From NCBI GenBank assembly GCA_044508215.1, contig JBIQID010000021.1, forward strand, positions 1-30,372: a stretch of 30,372 nucleotides of DNA. Reading direction: 5' to 3'. Both the position numbers and the translations under genes were made by a program. This DNA is from JAEZFI01 sp044508215. Lineage in GTDB: Bacteria > Actinomycetota > Acidimicrobiia > Acidimicrobiales > Microtrichaceae. Shown here piece after piece: positions 6,262 through 15,349 of the stretch. A model generated the notes under the pieces. It worked only from the letters and a program-made list of their open reading frames with translations. It was not told where the DNA came from and did no database searches. Position 1 is the first letter of the stretch; each line of letters starts with the position of its first letter.

Positions 6262-9006
6262 ATGTCCCTCCCGCCGGACCTCCACGCCACGTTGGCGCCG
6301 GGCGATCCGCCCCGCACCGCGCGGCTGGCGTTCTGGCCGTTGGCGCCGGACGATCCGCGCGCCGAGGGGGTCGAGCTGGTGCTGCCCGTCTCGGGCGGGG
6401 TCCGCCGGCGGAAGGTGGCGGCGCTGGTGCTGCCCCTCCGCGAGGTGCTCGACGACCTGGTCCAGGTGCGGCCCGACGCTCCCATGACCCGCTCGGTCCG
6501 GGCGTGGGCGCAGGTCGCCAGGGTGGCGCTCGAGCTGGTGGCGAAGGGACGCCTGCGTCCGTCGGTCTCGCCCGGCGGCTTCGACGCGTGGACGGTGGGC
6601 CAGCTCAGCGAGCACGACCGCCAGGTGCGAGCGGCGCTCGGTTCGTGGCTGCCGCCCGAGGCCCACTGCCTGCCGGTCGCGGGGCGCCCCGCCTCCGAGA
6701 TGCTCTCGCCGGTCGTGGCGGTCTCCGACCTCTACCAGGCCGTCGCCGACCTCATGCCTCGCACGGCCGCGGCGGGGGCCGTCTCGGGTCAATGGGCCTG
6801 GTCGGGTGACGCACCCCAGGACGCGTCCCGCCTCCGCCCGCACGTCGCCCCGGCCGACGACACCGAGCGCACCATCGTCGGACTCCGGCTCGAGCTGCCC
6901 ACGTCCGAGGACCAGCCCTTCCGGGTCACGCTCCAGGTGCGGTCTGCGCTCGAACCCGGCCGCGTGGCCGACGCAGAGGACCTCTGGGCCGGTCGGGCAG
7001 CGGGCTTCCACGCCGATGCCGAGGGCGCGCTGCTGCTGGCGCTCCGCCGGGCGGCACGGCTGTGGGCTCCGCTCGGCGAGCTGCTCGACCAGCCGGAGCC
7101 CACCGAGCTCGACCTGGCGGACGAGGACGCGATGGACCTGCTCGACGGGGTCGGCGAGCTCCTCGTCGCAGCCGGGGTCGAGCTGCTGGTCCCCACCGCC
7201 GTCACCCGCACGTTGCGCGCCGTCGCCCACGTCGAGGCGCCCCCGGGCGCACGCGACGGACCCGTGCGGTTCGACCTCAACTCGGTCTGCCAGCTCACGT
7301 GGCGCGCCACGCTCGACGGCGAACCGGTCGACGACGACGAGCTGGACGCGCTCGCAGCATCGCACCGGCCACTGGTGAAGCTGCGCGACGAGTGGGTGGT
7401 GGTCGACCGGAAGCTGCTCGCCAAGCTGCGCCGGCAGGGCCAGATCTCCGGCGCCGATGCCCTCACCGCGGCCCTGGGGGGCACGGCCACCATCGAGGAC
7501 GAGCAGGTGGAGGTCGCCGTCGCCGCACCGATCGCTGCGATGGCCGACCGGCTCCGCAACGCCTCCCGTCCGGCCGAGGTGCCCGAGCCCGCGGGCCTCA
7601 CCGCCACCCTTCGCCCCTACCAGCGGCGCGGCGTGGGCTGGATGGCGGCCATGGCCGACCTGGGGTTCGGCGGCGTCCTCGCCGACGACATGGGCCTGGG
7701 GAAGACCGTGCAGCTCATCTCGCTGCACCTCCACCGGATGGAGGAGGGAAGAGGTGGCAAGCCCACGCTGGTGGTGGCACCGGCGTCGGTGGTCGCGAAC
7801 TGGCACCACGAGCTCACACGCTTCGCCCCGTCGATCGGGGTGCACCGCTACCACGGTCTGGGCAGGTCGCTCGCCGAGGTCGGCCCCGACGACGTGGTGC
7901 TCACCACCTACGGCATCGCTCGCCGCGACCATGCCGTGCTGTCCGAGCGGCCGTGGGGCCTCCTCGTGGCCGACGAGGCGCAGCAGATCAAGAACCCGGC
8001 GTCGAGCACCGCGAAGGCGCTGCGCTCCATCCCCGCCGAGGCACGGCTGGCCCTCACCGGCACCCCGGTCGAGAACCGCCTCACCGAGCTGTGGGCGCTG
8101 CTCGACTGGACCACCCCCGGCCTCCTCGGCCCGGTCGAGCGGTTCCGCCGCAACGTCGCCATCCCCATCGAGCGCGACCGCGACGAAGCGGCACGTGACC
8201 GCTTCGGAGCGGTGATCGCACCGTTCCTCCTCCGCCGCCGCAAGGACGACCCGCTCGTCGCGCCCGACCTGCCACCGAAGACCGAGACAGAGCATCCGGT
8301 GGTGCTCACCGAGGAGCAGGCGGGGCTCTATCGGGCGGTGGTCGACGAGGTGATGTCGTCGATCGCCACGGCCGACGGCATGAAGCGGCGCGGCCTCGTG
8401 CTCAAGCTGCTCACCTCCCTCAAGCAGATCTGCAACCACCCGGCGCAGTACCTCTCCTCTCCCGGGCCGCTCGCCGGACGGTCCGGGAAGCTCGACGCGT
8501 TCGACGACCTCATCACCGCCATCGCCGACGCCGGCGACTCCACCCTCGTCTTCACCCAGTACGTCGAGATGGGACAGCTCCTCCTCGAACGGCTTTCGGA
8601 GCTCGAGCTGCCCGCCGAGATGCTCCACGGCTCGCTCACGCTCAACCGGCGCGCCGAGATGGTCGAGCGGTTCCAACGAGGCGACTTCCCGGTGTTCGTG
8701 GTCTCGCTCCGCGCCGGTGGCACCGGCCTGAACCTCACCCGGGCCACCCACGTGGTCCACTACGACCGATGGTGGAACCCGGCGGTGGAGGCGCAGGCCT
8801 CCGACCGAGCGTGGCGGATCGGCCAGGACCGCCCGGTGCAGGTCCACCAGCTGATCAGCGAGGGCACGCTCGAGGAGCGCATCGCCCAGGTGCTGGCCGA
8901 CAAGCGCGAGCTGGCCGAGGCCGTGGTGGGCAGCGGCGAGTCGTGGATCGGCGAGCTGAGCGACGGCGAGCTGATCGAGCTGGTCCAGCTGGGGGCCGGA
9001 TCGTGA
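6262..9006 (+). CDS. SNF2-family DEAD/DEAH-box helicase-like ATPase
   Basis: 914 aa. The first ~440 residues match the SNF2-associated N-terminal region typical of bacterial SNF2 proteins. The two RecA-like lobes follow. Lobe 1 starts at RPYQRRGVGWM, has Walker A DDMGLGKT at 475-482, motif II DEAQ at 571-574 and motif III ALTGTPVEN. Lobe 2 has VFTQYVEMG, LHGSLTLNRR, SLRAGGTGLNL and the arginine-finger block DRAWRIGQDRPV. These enzymes translocate on double-stranded DNA and remodel protein-DNA complexes. The start is the first in-frame ATG after the divergent promoter; the same frame is open far upstream, but that part lies antisense to the BTAD regulator. The next gene encodes a SWIM zinc-finger protein 13 bases away, a pairing seen in many actinobacteria and likely a functional complex. 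Exact role unknown; repair or transcription-linked remodelling are guesses. Confidence 0.95.
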   Translation: MSLPPDLHATLAPGDPPRTARLAFWPLAPDDPRAEGVELVLPVSGGVRRRKVAALVLPLREVLDDLVQVRPDAPMTRSVRAWAQVARVALELVAKGRLRPSVSPGGFDAWTVGQLSEHDRQVRAALGSWLPPEAHCLPVAGRPASEMLSPVVAVSDLYQAVADLMPRTAAAGAVSGQWAWSGDAPQDASRLRPHVAPADDTERTIVGLRLELPTSEDQPFRVTLQVRSALEPGRVADAEDLWAGRAAGFHADAEGALLLALRRAARLWAPLGELLDQPEPTELDLADEDAMDLLDGVGELLVAAGVELLVPTAVTRTLRAVAHVEAPPGARDGPVRFDLNSVCQLTWRATLDGEPVDDDELDALAASHRPLVKLRDEWVVVDRKLLAKLRRQGQISGADALTAALGGTATIEDEQVEVAVAAPIAAMADRLRNASRPAEVPEPAGLTATLRPYQRRGVGWMAAMADLGFGGVLADDMGLGKTVQLISLHLHRMEEGRGGKPTLVVAPASVVANWHHELTRFAPSIGVHRYHGLGRSLAEVGPDDVVLTTYGIARRDHAVLSERPWGLLVADEAQQIKNPASSTAKALRSIPAEARLALTGTPVENRLTELWALLDWTTPGLLGPVERFRRNVAIPIERDRDEAARDRFGAVIAPFLLRRRKDDPLVAPDLPPKTETEHPVVLTEEQAGLYRAVVDEVMSSIATADGMKRRGLVLKLLTSLKQICNHPAQYLSSPGPLAGRSGKLDAFDDLITAIADAGDSTLVFTQYVEMGQLLLERLSELELPAEMLHGSLTLNRRAEMVERFQRGDFPVFVVSLRAGGTGLNLTRATHVVHYDRWWNPAVEAQASDRAWRIGQDRPVQVHQLISEGTLEERIAQVLADKRELAEAVVGSGESWIGELSDGELIELVQLGAGS

Positions 9007-9019
9007 GGGAGACCAGCTG

Positions 9020-10237
9020 ATGGCGCCCCGACGGAAGTTCGGCACCACCTGGTGGGGCAGGGCCTGGTTGGAGGCGCTCGAGGGCTCGGCCAGCCTCGAT
9101 CCCAGCCGCCTCAGCCGCGGTCGCACCTACGCGAGGAACGGCAACGTGGGCCCGCTGACCGTGGCGCCCGGGCACGTGTCCGCCAAGGTCACCGGGCAGC
9201 ACTCGATGTTCTACCGGGTCGACGTCGCGGTGCGGGTGCTGGCTCCGTCCGAGCGCGAGCAGGTGGCGGAGGCGATCGCCGCCCGCGCCGCGCACGCCGC
9301 AGCGCTCCTCGACGGCGACATGGACCCCGGGATCGTCGACGACCTCCACGACGTCGACGTGCGACTGCTCCCGGGGCCGGGCGACCTGCGCACCGACTGC
9401 AGCTGCCCCGACTGGGCCGAGCCGTGCAAGCACGCCGCTGCCGCCTGCTACCTCATCGCGGATGAGCTCGACCGCGACCCGTTCCTCCTCTTCCTGCTGC
9501 GGGGCATCCCCCGCGACGAGCTGCTCGCCGAGGTCCGCCGGGCACGCCGTTCCGAGAGTCCCGCTGACGACGCCCACTCGTCCACCGCCGGCGTCCCTGC
9601 TGCTGCAGCGTGGGAACGCCTTCCGCTCGACGCGCCCCTCCCGGCGCCGCCCAGCGAGGTGACCCGGCGGGAGCCGCTGGGGCACTCGCACCCACCCCGC
9701 GTGCCGTGGGACCTCGACGTGCCCGCCGAGGAGGGCGTCGACCTGGCTCGTGTGGCCGACCTCGCTCTCGACGCCGCCGACCGCGCCCGGGGGATGCTCC
9801 TCGACGGGCTGCCGTCGGGCCTCGCCAGCGGGTCGCGAGCCGACCTCGCGCGTCGAGCGGCGGCCGACGGCACCGAGATCGGCATCGCCCGGCTCGCCCG
9901 CCACGCCGGGGTCGCACCGAAGGCGCTCCGGGCCTGGGCCGAGGCCTGGCGACTCGGCGGCGAGGCCGCGGTGGGCGTCGTCAGCGACGGCGACGTCTGG
10001 GACACCGACCAGGCCGTGCTGGAGGCCGCGCGGGCCTCGCTGGTCGAGATGGGCTGGCCCCGACGTTCGATAGCCCTCAGCTACGACAGCCTCAAGCTGC
10101 GGGGCGACTGGCTGGTCCGCGGGCCGGATCAACGGTGGTACCGGGTCCGAGGCACCGGGAAGCACGGCGACATGCGTCTGCTCGCGCCGCCGGCCGACGA
10201 CGTGTGCGACCTCGTCGACGCGCCGGAGACGGCCTGA
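9020..10237 (+). CDS. SWIM zinc-finger protein, partner of the SNF2 ATPase
   Basis: 405 aa, ATG preceded by GGGAG. The N-terminal FGTTWWGRAWLEALE and SRLSRGRTYARNG segments are typical of SNF2-linked SWIM proteins. The zinc motif CxC...CxH reads CSCPDWAEPCKH (Cys127, Cys129, Cys136, His138); SWIM fingers bind DNA or proteins. A Pro/Ala-rich stretch (about 180-230) leads to a C-terminal extension (about 250-405) that includes a possible helix-turn-helix (IGIARLARHAGVAPKALRAW) followed by a WYRVRGTGKHGDMRLL segment. Its stop lies 42 bases before the deacetylase ATG. It probably works with the upstream helicase-like ATPase as a nucleic-acid recognition subunit. The SWIM assignment is firm; the role of the C-terminal part is inferred. 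Confidence 0.88.
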   Translation: MAPRRKFGTTWWGRAWLEALEGSASLDPSRLSRGRTYARNGNVGPLTVAPGHVSAKVTGQHSMFYRVDVAVRVLAPSEREQVAEAIAARAAHAAALLDGDMDPGIVDDLHDVDVRLLPGPGDLRTDCSCPDWAEPCKHAAAACYLIADELDRDPFLLFLLRGIPRDELLAEVRRARRSESPADDAHSSTAGVPAAAAWERLPLDAPLPAPPSEVTRREPLGHSHPPRVPWDLDVPAEEGVDLARVADLALDAADRARGMLLDGLPSGLASGSRADLARRAAADGTEIGIARLARHAGVAPKALRAWAEAWRLGGEAAVGVVSDGDVWDTDQAVLEAARASLVEMGWPRRSIALSYDSLKLRGDWLVRGPDQRWYRVRGTGKHGDMRLLAPPADDVCDLVDAPETA

Positions 10238-10279
10238 CCCCGACTGGTGGTCGCCGTGCCGGCGTGGTTCCCTGTGCAC

Positions 10280-11578
10280 ATGGCGGTGAGATCCCGGACG
10301 ACCCTGGCGGTCGTCCTCTCCGTGCTGCTGGTGGCGGCGGTGGCGTGCGGTGACGGCAACGGTGAAGCAGACGGCGAGAAGAGGCCGACCACCGCTCCCA
10401 CGACCGCGTTCGTCCCCGGGCCGACCACGCCGCCATCCCCTCCGGGTCCGGAGCTGGTCCGCAATCCAAGCTTCGAGGAGCTCGGCCCGAACGGACGCCC
10501 CCTCGGGTGGTCCGAGGTCGGATGGGGCGACAACGACCGGTCGTTCAGCGTGATCGACCAGGGGGCACGGACCGGCGGGATGGCCGCTCGGGCCGAGATC
10601 ACCCGCTACGTCGACGGCGGCGCGACCTGGGCGTTCGAGCCCATCGCCGTCCAACCGTCCTCCTCGTACCGGGTGACCAGCCACTACCGGTCGGACGCGC
10701 CGGTCGAGATGTTGATCGTCGAGACCGACGCGGCGGGCGTGCAGTCGTACCCCATGCACCAGGTCACGGACGCCAGCTCGGGCTGGTCCGAGTTCGACGC
10801 GATGGTCACCACCTCCGCCACCGCGGTGACGATCACGCTCTACCAGAGCATCGAGGAGGTCGGGTGGGTCGAGGTCGACGACGTCTCGCTCCGCACCTAC
10901 ACCCCGCGCCGGCTCCAGCGCCCGCTCGTGTCGCTGACCTTCGACGACGGCTACCGCTCGCACCTCGAGGTGGCCACGCCGGTGCTGCGCGATGCCGGTC
11001 TCCGCGGGACCTTCTACGTGGTCAGCGGCTTCCTCGGCGACCCGAAGCACCGCTACCTCACCGAGCCGATGGTCAAGGAGCTGTTCGACGCCGGCATGGA
11101 GATCGGCAGCCACACCGTCGACCACGAGCGGCTCTCGGAGCTGCGCCCCCGTGACGTCCGCCACCAGCTCGCCGACAGCCGCAAGGCGCTCGAGGAGCTG
11201 ATCGGCGTGCCGGTCGAGGACCTCGCCTCCCCGTACGGCGACAGCTCCACCGAGGTGCGCGACGAGATACGGGCCCGCTACCGCTCCCACCGCTCGGTGG
11301 AGGGCCGCCACAACCTCCCCGAGTTCCTGGACCTCTCCAACCTGGAGGCGCGCCTCATCGAGGAGACCACCACCCCGGCCGAGGTCGAGCAGTGGATCGC
11401 CGAGGCCGAGGCGGAAGGTGGCTGGCTGATCCTGATCTTCCACGACATCACCGAGAAGCCGGCCGAGTACGACACGACCCCCCACGACTTCCGAGCGATG
11501 ATCGACGCCGTCGAGCGCAGCGACCTGACGGTCCGCACCGTCGCCGAAGCGCGCCGCGAGGTGCTCGCCCAGACGTGA
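10280..11578 (+). CDS. Polysaccharide deacetylase lipoprotein with N-terminal carbohydrate-binding-like domain
   Basis: 432 aa. The ATG at 10280 gives a short basic n-region, a hydrophobic core and a lipobox-like AVAC with Cys about residue 23; a GTG at 10247 would lengthen the n-region. A Thr/Pro linker follows (about 33-55), then a beta-sandwich like a carbohydrate-binding module (about 58-212, beginning NPSFEELGPNG and ending VEVDDVSL), then a NodB-type deacetylase domain (about 215-430). Catalytic and metal residues are visible: TFDDGY with Asp222/Asp223, SHTVDH with His278 and His282, the ASPYGD motif and the late LIFHDI motif. The enzyme should remove acetyl groups from N-acetylated glycans on the cell surface. 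The CBM-like part points to a bound glycan substrate, perhaps peptidoglycan or a surface polysaccharide; which one cannot be read from sequence. Confidence 0.9.
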   Translation: MAVRSRTTLAVVLSVLLVAAVACGDGNGEADGEKRPTTAPTTAFVPGPTTPPSPPGPELVRNPSFEELGPNGRPLGWSEVGWGDNDRSFSVIDQGARTGGMAARAEITRYVDGGATWAFEPIAVQPSSSYRVTSHYRSDAPVEMLIVETDAAGVQSYPMHQVTDASSGWSEFDAMVTTSATAVTITLYQSIEEVGWVEVDDVSLRTYTPRRLQRPLVSLTFDDGYRSHLEVATPVLRDAGLRGTFYVVSGFLGDPKHRYLTEPMVKELFDAGMEIGSHTVDHERLSELRPRDVRHQLADSRKALEELIGVPVEDLASPYGDSSTEVRDEIRARYRSHRSVEGRHNLPEFLDLSNLEARLIEETTTPAEVEQWIAEAEAEGGWLILIFHDITEKPAEYDTTPHDFRAMIDAVERSDLTVRTVAEARREVLAQT

Positions 11579-11589
11579 CCGTGGCGCCT

Positions 11590-11603
11590 CGGGAAGGTTC
11601 CCG
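11590..11603 (+). terminator. Small hairpin between deacetylase and DsbA-like genes
   Basis: CGGGAAGGTTCCCG forms a short perfect inverted repeat 11 bases after the deacetylase stop. The stem is only 5-6 bases with a tiny loop and no T-tract, so termination is uncertain. Confidence 0.25.
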
Positions 11604-11627
11604 GCTGCCCGGGGGTTGGCCCAGTCC

Positions 11628-12269
11628 ATGCGCATCGACATCTGGTCCGACGTCGTCTGCCCCTGGTGCTTCGTGGGGCGCCGCCGCCTGCAGCAGGCCC
11701 TCACCCGGTTCGACGGGGCCGAGGACGTGGAGATCGTCCACCGCGCCTTCGAGCTGGACCCGTCCGCGCCCTCGGAGGGACGGGTCGACCTGGTCGCGCA
11801 CCTCGCCCACAAGTACGGGGCCAGCCGCGAGCAGGCGCTCGGCATGCTCGACCGGGTGCGTTCGGTCGGCCAGGACGACGGCATCGACTTCCGGTTCGAC
11901 ATCGCCCAGCGGGCCAACACGCTCGACGCCCACCGCCTGGTGAAGCTCGCCGACCGCGACGGTCTGGGCGACGCCATGCTCGAGCGGCTGATGCTCGCCT
12001 ACTTCACCGAGGGCGAGGCCGTGGGCGACCGCGCCACCCTCGCCCGCCTGGCCGGCGACGTCGGGGTCGATCCCTCCGAGGCCTCCGAGATGCTCGCCTC
12101 CAACACCTTCGAGGACGAGGTCCGCGCCGACCAGCGCGAGGCACGGGAGCTGGGCGTCACCGGCGTGCCGTTCTTCCTGATCGACGGGCAGGTCGCCGTG
12201 CCCGGCGCCCAGGACGTCGACACCCTCGTGCGGATCCTCGAACGCGTCCGGGCGCGCGCCCTGTCGTAG
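11628..12269 (+). CDS. DsbA-family protein of the FrnE type (thioredoxin-fold oxidoreductase)
   Basis: 213 aa, no signal peptide, so cytoplasmic. The thioredoxin-fold active site CPWC is at residues 11-14 within DIWSDVVCPWCFVGRRR, exactly placed as in FrnE and 2-hydroxychromene-2-carboxylate isomerase relatives. The inserted helical domain (about 60-155) and the cis-Pro loop TGVPFFLIDG near 175-185 complete the family pattern. FrnE-like proteins act as dithiol-disulfide oxidoreductases, linked to oxidative-stress tolerance in some bacteria and to polyketide pathways in Streptomyces. The ATG at 11628 is preferred to the in-frame TTG at 11616. The following FAD-linked oxidase gene begins 17 bases after the stop, so the two may be co-transcribed. 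Confidence 0.9.
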   Translation: MRIDIWSDVVCPWCFVGRRRLQQALTRFDGAEDVEIVHRAFELDPSAPSEGRVDLVAHLAHKYGASREQALGMLDRVRSVGQDDGIDFRFDIAQRANTLDAHRLVKLADRDGLGDAMLERLMLAYFTEGEAVGDRATLARLAGDVGVDPSEASEMLASNTFEDEVRADQREARELGVTGVPFFLIDGQVAVPGAQDVDTLVRILERVRARALS

Positions 12270-12286
12270 ACGGCAGGATGGTGCGC

Positions 12287-13678
12287 ATGAGCACCATCGA
12301 CGCCGCCGCACTCACCCCGCTCCTGGACCGCGTCCGGGAGGTCGTCGGGGACGCCCACGTGGCGACCGGCGACGCGGTCGGCGAGGACTACGGCCACGAC
12401 GAGGCGCTCGGCATCGCCCCCGTGATGCCTGCGGCGGTGGTCCGTCCCGGCACGACGGCCGAGGTCGCGGCGATCGCCGCCGCAGCGAACGAGGCAGGGG
12501 TTCCGATCACCGCACGCGGTGCCGGCACCGGCCTGTCCGGTGCGGCCAACCCGCGCCACGGCGGCCTCGTCGTGAGCTTCGAGCGGATGGACGCGGTGCT
12601 CGAGATCGACCAGGACAACCACACGGCGGTGGTGCAGCCCGGGCTCACGCTCGACCGGCTCGACGAGCAGCTGGCGCCGCTCGACCTCGTCTACCCGGTG
12701 TTCCCCGGCGAGTACTCGGCGAGCCTCGGCGGCAACGTCAACACCAACGCGGGCGGGATGCGGGCCGTGAAGTACGGGGTGACCCGCCACCACGTGCTCG
12801 GCCTCGAACTGGTGCTGGCGAGCGGCGAGGTGATCCGCACCGGCGGCAAGTACGTGAAGTCGTCCACGGGCTACGACCTGACGCAGCTCGTCATCGGCTC
12901 GGAGGGCACCCTCGGACTGGTCACCGAGGTCACGCTCAAGCTGCAGCCGCGCCTCGCCCACCAGGGCACCGTCCTCGCACCGTTCGCCACGCTCGAGGGG
13001 GTCACCGGCGCGGTGCCCCGGATCGTGGACTCCGGCGTGCACCCGATGATCCTCGAGTACATCGACATGATGACGATGGCGGCGATGACGACCGCCGGTC
13101 TGGAGCTGGGGATCCCCCAGGAGGTGCGCGACACGGCGCTCGCCTACTTGGTGGTCGTCCTCGAGAGCACGTCGGAGGAGCGGCTGGAGGAGGACACGGC
13201 GGCCCTGGGCGCCCACCTTGACGAGCTGGGCGCCACCGACGTGTACGTGCTTCCCGGTCACGCCGCCACGGCGGTGATCGAGGCACGCGAGAAGGCGTTC
13301 TGGCTGGCGAAGGCGAACGGAGCCAACGACGTGATCGACGTGGTGGTCCCCCGCGCCGCCATCCCCGACTTCATGGCGAAGGTGGGCGCGCTGGCGGCGG
13401 AGACCGGCAGCTGGATCGCCGGCTGCGGCCACGCCGGCGACGGGAACGTGCACATGGGCATCTTCCAGGCCGACGACGAGGTGCGCTCCCAGCTGCTCAC
13501 CTCCCTGTTCGCAGCGGGCATGGAGGTGGGCGGCGCGATCTCAGGCGAGCACGGCCTCGGCACGGCGAAGCGGAAGTACTTCCTCGAGCTCGAGGACCCG
13601 GCGAAGATCGAGCTGATGCGCCGGATCAAGACGGCCTTCGACCCGAACGGCATCCTCAACCCGGGCGCCGTCTTCTAG
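12287..13678 (+). CDS. FAD-linked oxidase, GlcD/D-lactate dehydrogenase type
   Basis: 463 aa from ATG 12287 (an ATG at 12278 would add three residues). The FAD-binding PCMH domain occupies about 35-215, with VVRPGTTAEVAAI, the glycine-rich RGAGTGLSGAANP, GGNVNTNAGGMRAVKYG and GSEGTLGLVTEVTLKL. The C-terminal FAD-oxidase domain carries GHAGDGNVHMGIF and EHGLGTAKRKYF, which in this family hold the metal/substrate histidines, and ends with the typical FDPNGILNPG. Such enzymes oxidise 2-hydroxy acids (glycolate, D-lactate, D-2-hydroxyglutarate) to 2-oxo acids, passing electrons to quinone, cytochrome or another acceptor. No membrane segment or Fe-S subunit is present here. A perfect hairpin follows at 13701. 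Substrate cannot be assigned. Confidence 0.9.
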   Translation: MSTIDAAALTPLLDRVREVVGDAHVATGDAVGEDYGHDEALGIAPVMPAAVVRPGTTAEVAAIAAAANEAGVPITARGAGTGLSGAANPRHGGLVVSFERMDAVLEIDQDNHTAVVQPGLTLDRLDEQLAPLDLVYPVFPGEYSASLGGNVNTNAGGMRAVKYGVTRHHVLGLELVLASGEVIRTGGKYVKSSTGYDLTQLVIGSEGTLGLVTEVTLKLQPRLAHQGTVLAPFATLEGVTGAVPRIVDSGVHPMILEYIDMMTMAAMTTAGLELGIPQEVRDTALAYLVVVLESTSEERLEEDTAALGAHLDELGATDVYVLPGHAATAVIEAREKAFWLAKANGANDVIDVVVPRAAIPDFMAKVGALAAETGSWIAGCGHAGDGNVHMGIFQADDEVRSQLLTSLFAAGMEVGGAISGEHGLGTAKRKYFLELEDPAKIELMRRIKTAFDPNGILNPGAVF

Positions 13679-13700
13679 GCCGACGCACCGGTCCACCCCA

Positions 13701-13721
13701 GGCGCCGGGCACACCGGCGCC
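13701..13721 (+). terminator. Perfect GC hairpin after the FAD-linked oxidase gene
   Basis: GGCGCCGG (13701-13708), a 5-base loop and the exact complement CCGGCGCC (13714-13721) form an 8-bp stem 23 bases after the oxidase stop. There is no T-tract. It lies directly before the next gene's promoter hexamer, which supports an operon boundary. Confidence 0.55.
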
Positions 13722-13731
13722 ATGCGACGAC

Positions 13732-13737
13732 TACCGT
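13732..13737 (+). promoter_or_regulatory. -10-like TACCGT ahead of the IlvX-like gene
   Basis: TACCGT lies just after the terminator hairpin and 46 bases before the GTG at 13784. The same hexamer precedes meaB and the O-antigen-ligase gene. Here the transcript would have a leader of about 40 bases containing the strong site AAGGAGG at 13770-13776, 7 bases from the GTG. Confidence 0.45.
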
Positions 13738-13783
13738 CGCTCGGGGCCCTCGCGGCCCTTCCCGACACGAAGGAGGCTCGTCC

Positions 13784-15346
13784 GTGAATGGCGCACAGGC
13801 ACTGATCCGAACGCTCGTCGACTCGGGCGTCGACGTGTGCTTCACGAACCCGGGCACGTCCGAGATGCACTTCGTCGCAGCCCTCGACGACGTCCCCGAG
13901 ATGCGCGGCATCCTGGGGCTGTTCGAGGGCGTCGTCACCGGCGCCGCCGACGGCTACGCACGCATCGCCGACAAGCCGGCGGCCACCCTGCTGCACCTCG
14001 GCCCGGGCTTGGGGAACGGGCTGGCGAACCTCCACAATGCCCGGCGGGCGAAGGTGCCGATGGTCAACATCGTCGGCGACCACGCCACCTACCACAAGCA
14101 GTACGACGCGCCGCTCGAGAGCGACATCGACTCGATGGCCGCCACCGTCTCGGGATGGGTCCACCGGTCGACCTCTCCGGAGGACGTCGCCACCGACGCC
14201 GCTCGCGCGGTGGTCGCCGCCACGGAGGGCGCGGGCAGGGTCGCCACGCTCGTGCTGCCAGCCGACGTCTGCTGGCTGGAGTCGCCGGGCCCGGTCGACC
14301 CGCTCGAGCCGCTCGAGCCCACGCAGGCCAGCGCCGAGGTGATCGCCCAGACGGTCGACGCCCTGCGGTCCGGCAAGGCGTGCACCCTCTTCGTCGGTGG
14401 GCGCGTCCTGCGCGAGCGCGGCCTCCGCATCGTGCACAGCATCGCCGCCGCCACGGGCGCCCGCCTCCTGTGCGAGACCTTCCCCACCCGCCTCGAGCGC
14501 GGCGCGGGCGTGCCGCCGATCGACCGGCTGGCCTACCTCGCCGAGTTCGCCCAGCTGCAACTGGAGGGCACCGAGCACCTCGTGCTGGTGGACACCGTCG
14601 AGCCCGTCTCGTTCTTCGCCTACCCGGGGAAGGCGTCGGTGCTCGCGCCGGAAGGCGTGACCGTCCACGACCTGACGATCGGTGACATCGACCCGTTCGG
14701 CGCCCTGGAGGCGATCGCCAAGGAGCTCGGCATCGACATCGACGGCGAGGTGCCGCTGGCGGCTGAGGAGCGCCCGGAGCGCCCGACCGGTCCCCTCACC
14801 GCCGAGTCCCTCGCGAACGCCATCGCTGCGCTGATGCCCGAGGACGCGATCCTCGTCGACGAGTCGAACACCTCGGGCCTGTTCATCGCCGGTGCCACGG
14901 CCGGGTGCCCGCGCCACGACGCGCTGTTCCTCACCGGCGGGGCCATCGGCATCGGGCTCCCCCTGGCCACCGGAGCGGCGGTCGCAGCCCCCGATCGACC
15001 GGTCCTGTGCGTGGAGGCCGACGGCTCGGCGATGTACACGCTGCAGGCGCTCTGGACCCAACAGCGCGAGGGACTCGACGTCACGACCATCATCTGCAAC
15101 AACTCCAGCTACGCCGTGCTCAACATGGAGCTGAACCGCGTGGGTGCCGAGGAGGTCGGCCCCAAGGCCAAGTCGATGCTCGACCTGCACGGCCCCGACC
15201 TCGACTTCGTCTCCCTCGCCACCGGGATGGGGGTGCCGGCCACGCGGGCGACCACGGCCGACGAGCTGGTCGAGCAGCTCGAGCGGGCGCTCGACACGCC
15301 GGGCCCCGTGCTGATCGAGGCGATCGTCCCGCCGCTGGCCATCTGA
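13784..15346 (+). CDS. ilvX: IlvX-like thiamine diphosphate enzyme (acetolactate synthase large-subunit family)
   Basis: 520 aa. Start GTG 13784 is fixed by AAGGAGG seven bases upstream. The N-terminal pyrimidine-binding domain begins NGAQALIRTLVDSGVDVCF and contains GLFEGVVTGAADGYARI with the cofactor-activating Glu48. A central domain is followed by the C-terminal diphosphate-binding domain with the ADGSAMYTLQ motif (Asp413) and NNSSY (Asn439, Asn440), 27 residues apart as in TPP enzymes. The sequence closely resembles what I recall of the mycobacterial IlvX group (about 515 aa), annotated as acetolactate synthase though its true reaction is poorly established; a decarboxylase or lyase of 2-oxo acids is possible. 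No regulatory small subunit lies nearby, which argues against a role in branched-chain amino acid synthesis. The thioesterase-like gene follows after 3 bases and is surely co-transcribed. Confidence 0.87.
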   Translation: MNGAQALIRTLVDSGVDVCFTNPGTSEMHFVAALDDVPEMRGILGLFEGVVTGAADGYARIADKPAATLLHLGPGLGNGLANLHNARRAKVPMVNIVGDHATYHKQYDAPLESDIDSMAATVSGWVHRSTSPEDVATDAARAVVAATEGAGRVATLVLPADVCWLESPGPVDPLEPLEPTQASAEVIAQTVDALRSGKACTLFVGGRVLRERGLRIVHSIAAATGARLLCETFPTRLERGAGVPPIDRLAYLAEFAQLQLEGTEHLVLVDTVEPVSFFAYPGKASVLAPEGVTVHDLTIGDIDPFGALEAIAKELGIDIDGEVPLAAEERPERPTGPLTAESLANAIAALMPEDAILVDESNTSGLFIAGATAGCPRHDALFLTGGAIGIGLPLATGAAVAAPDRPVLCVEADGSAMYTLQALWTQQREGLDVTTIICNNSSYAVLNMELNRVGAEEVGPKAKSMLDLHGPDLDFVSLATGMGVPATRATTADELVEQLERALDTPGPVLIEAIVPPLAI

Positions 15347-15349
15347 GCG

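Noticed and set aside
6190..9126. 978-codon minus-strand open frame opposite the SNF2 gene
   Set aside because: High GC suppresses stops on the opposite strand; the translation has no recognisable motif, while the plus strand carries all helicase motifs.
8855..11977. 1040-codon minus-strand open frame opposite the SWIM and deacetylase genes
   Set aside because: It spans three real genes and their gaps antisense, with no motif or start signal.
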